Virus record (IMG/VR): IMGVR_UViG_3300042453_002280
Location: 1-37,779 of that record
Reading direction: 5' to 3' (one strand)
Length of the DNA stretch: 37,779 nucleotides
Source: a virus
Part shown: positions 36,344 to 37,779 of the stretch, one piece after another
Layout: the number at the start of each line of letters is the position of its first letter
Position numbering within the stretch: position 1 is the first letter of the stretch
Notes under the pieces: generated by a model
Databases searched by the model: none
Seen by the model: only the letters and a program-made list of their open reading frames with translations
What the model was told of the DNA's origin: nothing
Position numbers and translations under genes: made by a program

Positions 36344-37170
36344 TATTTCTTTTCCTTGTAGAGATTTTTATAGAGCATAGTGAAATACTTGCTATATTTA
36401 TATCTCCAATCTTTCTCATCAAATACGAGTGGAGGTCTAATATCTTCCTTGATATATCTTGAGATTTTAGATACATCTTCCTCCCAAATTTTATTTAGTT
36501 CCGGGTCATCTTTTTTAACTACAAACTCAAGCATATTTCCATACTCTTTAGCAATATAGATAATATGCCCTTCAGACACGTTATATGCCTTAAGATAAGT
36601 CAAAAGTTGTAGTTTGTGATTCAAGGATGCACCCTCAACTTTTCGTGCCTTAAAACTTGTTGTAGAGGCTGATTTGATTTCAAAGATTGTTTTTTGAAGT
36701 CCTTGTGGGTACTTATCCCTAAATCTCTTCATAACCTCAATCTTTTTATTTAACTTTTCTCTTTCTCTATCCTGATACTTAGGTTCAAGTTCTTTTAACT
36801 TTTCCTTTTCTGCAATTAGTTTTTGTCTAATATCTTCCCAATTAGTTATTTCAACTATCAGGTCAGGTTTAGCAACAACAGGTAAGTAGTCTTTTTCTTG
36901 GTACAACTTTCTCTCGTTATCGGTATAGGCAATACCAATGTTTTCAAGCATGGTTTTCAGACCTGTTTCAATCTGTTCCCCCAAGAAGAAGTTAGCTAAC
37001 CCCCTGCCATCAGGTAAATCTGAATAAGGAGTGCCTTTCATATCTAAATACCTATCAAGCATAATGCCACCTAGATCTGATGCCCAGATTTCATTTCTTA
37101 CCTCACCTTTGCTATTAGCACGAGTTCCGATAAGGTCGGTTAAAAGATATGAAAGATTCCAATTACTCAT
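36343..37170 (-). CDS. PD-(D/E)XK exonuclease (RecB/Cas4/lambda-exo-like)
   Basis: This 275-residue protein has the nuclease core: an early acidic helix (SDLGGIMLDRYLDMKG), VAKPDLIVEI (the PD motif), and TIFEIKSASTTS (the E-x-K motif). The motif QLLTYLKAYNVSEGHIIY follows, as in RecB-type nucleases. A 55-residue charged insertion (about 118-170) lies between PD and ExK. It should resect DNA ends, probably with the nearby ssDNA-binding-like protein as a recombination pair. It overlaps the upstream gene by 1 nt. Confidence 0.85.
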   Translation of the reverse strand: MSNWNLSYLLTDLIGTRANSKGEVRNEIWASDLGGIMLDRYLDMKGTPYSDLPDGRGLANFFLGEQIETGLKTMLENIGIAYTDNERKLYQEKDYLPVVAKPDLIVEITNWEDIRQKLIAEKEKLKELEPKYQDREREKLNKKIEVMKRFRDKYPQGLQKTIFEIKSASTTSFKARKVEGASLNHKLQLLTYLKAYNVSEGHIIYIAKEYGNMLEFVVKKDDPELNKIWEEDVSKISRYIKEDIRPPLVFDEKDWRYKYSKYFTMLYKNLYKEKK

Positions 37171-37538
37171 TATCTAAGTGATGTAGCAACTAAATAACCA
37201 ATTACAATGCCTAATAACCCTGCTAGAATAAAAGTAGTTCCTTCAAACGAACTGTTAGAAGTTGTTTTGATTGTTTTTGGCGCACTAACATTTGAAACAA
37301 CTTTCTTAACTGATTTGCTTTTTTTGTTTCTTAATTTTTTAATTCTGCTTTTGTTTTCGTCTGCTCTTTTTTTAATATCTTCTAAAGAAACTAAAATCTT
37401 ATGTCCCTCTTCTTGAAACTTAATCTTCTTCTTAGTAACTAAGTTGTAGATATGGTTTCTTGAGTAACCAGTTACTTTAACTGCCTCAGGAACTGAAACA
37501 AATACACTCGCACTAGATTGCACTAATTTTTTAGACAT
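37170..37538 (-). CDS. Membrane-anchored helix-turn-helix protein
   Basis: This 122-residue protein has an excisionase/MerR-like winged HTH (VSVPEAVKVTGYSRNHIYNL, then KKKIKFQEEGHKILVSLEDI; residues about 13-55). A basic linker (KSRIKKLRNKKSKSVKK) follows, and a C-terminal hydrophobic helix (TFILAGLLGIVIGYLVATSL) ends it. The DNA-binding domain would be cytoplasmic and held at the membrane. It may anchor phage DNA or sense the envelope. The ribosome site GAAAGGA lies in the end of the upstream gene. It heads toward the exonuclease gene with a 1-nt overlap. Confidence 0.8.
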   Translation of the reverse strand: MSKKLVQSSASVFVSVPEAVKVTGYSRNHIYNLVTKKKIKFQEEGHKILVSLEDIKKRADENKSRIKKLRNKKSKSVKKVVSNVSAPKTIKTTSNSSFEGTTFILAGLLGIVIGYLVATSLR

Positions 37539-37539
37539 T

Positions 37540-37722
37540 TTATAGTCCTTTCAATAAATAATTAATTACAAGATGTAAAACACTTCCTAAAATCAAATTT
37601 AAGGCGAGGTAAATACCTAAGGTGGAGTAGTTGTCGTAAAAGTATTTAACTACTGTCCTAGACCAAAATAGGTGGCTTAGAAACCCAAATAGGAAGTAAG
37701 TTAGAGCTGTTAAAAAGCTCAT
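37540..37722 (-). CDS. Small membrane protein with two TM helices
   Basis: This 60-residue protein begins MSFLTALTYFLFGFLSHLFW and has a second hydrophobic segment (LGIYLALNLILGSVLHLVIN). It is a probable inner-membrane helical hairpin. The frame opens at a TTG (37737), but the ATG at 37722 is preceded by GGGAAGAA and overlaps the upstream stop (ATGA), so it is preferred. Function unknown. It is coupled to the membrane-anchored HTH gene that follows. Confidence 0.65.
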   Translation of the reverse strand: MSFLTALTYFLFGFLSHLFWSRTVVKYFYDNYSTLGIYLALNLILGSVLHLVINYLLKGL

Positions 37723-37779
37723 ATATTTTCTTCCCAAAAACTAGGTACATTTGTTTCGTCAATTACATTAACTACTTCA
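37719..37779 (-). CDS. C-terminal fragment of an upstream gene
   Basis: The frame enters from the window edge and reads EVVNVIDETNVPSFWEENI before TGA (37721-37719), which overlaps the ATG of the next gene. The 19 visible codons look like a typical acidic protein end. Coupling supports a real gene, but its identity lies outside the window. Confidence 0.45.
   Translation of the reverse strand, partial: EVVNVIDETNVPSFWEENI

Noticed and set aside
1-37779. Alternative genetic code (UGA or UAG reassigned)
   Set aside because: TAA, TAG and TGA all end recognisable genes at expected lengths, for example TGA at 15773 and 33515 and TAG at 19161.

Overview
The window is part of the genome of an AT-rich dsDNA tailed phage. 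A terminase, a portal, a scaffold followed by a DUF5309-type major head protein, a large internal virion protein, and a P22/T7-style pair of tail adaptor and tail stabilisation proteins point to a short-tailed (podovirus-like) virion. TAA, TAG and TGA all act as stops, so the standard bacterial code fits. No integrase, repressor/Cro switch or host gene is visible, and I cannot name the host. Genes run off both ends, so this is a segment of a larger genome.

Layout. (1) 1-3597, minus strand: small early-type genes of unknown function in two transcription units. The gap at 766-1299 holds a promoter, an array of 11 CACTT pentamers, AT-rich repeats and a terminator. (2) 3598-4120: divergent intergenic region. 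(3) 4121-34968, plus strand: the late region. In order it holds terS, terL, portal, ejection-type proteins, small basic proteins and a thioredoxin, an HNH homing endonuclease, a cargo segment (two antisense XRE regulators, a paralogous gene pair, an HNH protein, tRNA-Thr), scaffold and capsid, a glycosyltransferase/nucleotidyltransferase island, a resolvase-like nuclease, tail fibres, tail adaptor and nozzle, more fibres, a moron-like gene, a possible mini sigma factor, and a CHAP endolysin with membrane helices. (4) 34969-37779, minus strand: an OB-fold ssDNA-binding-like protein, a PD-(D/E)XK exonuclease, a membrane-anchored helix-turn-helix protein, small genes, and two strong candidates for structured RNA.

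The most striking signal is regulatory. Most late transcription units begin with a -35 box (TTGAAA-like), exactly 17 nt, then a -10 box (TATTTNTA-like). The predicted +1 coincides with the A of the start codon, so these late mRNAs should be leaderless. The scaffold/capsid unit uses the same promoter but has a 56-nt structured leader with a Shine-Dalgarno site. The left early genes instead carry a repeated hairpin plus ribosome-binding cassette.

Other notable points are a 134-nt inverted-repeat leader whose mismatches are all G-U wobbles on the minus strand, a homing endonuclease flanked by a 43-bp duplication of its neighbour's 5' end, and a high-GC moron cassette with its own promoter, leader hairpin and terminator.
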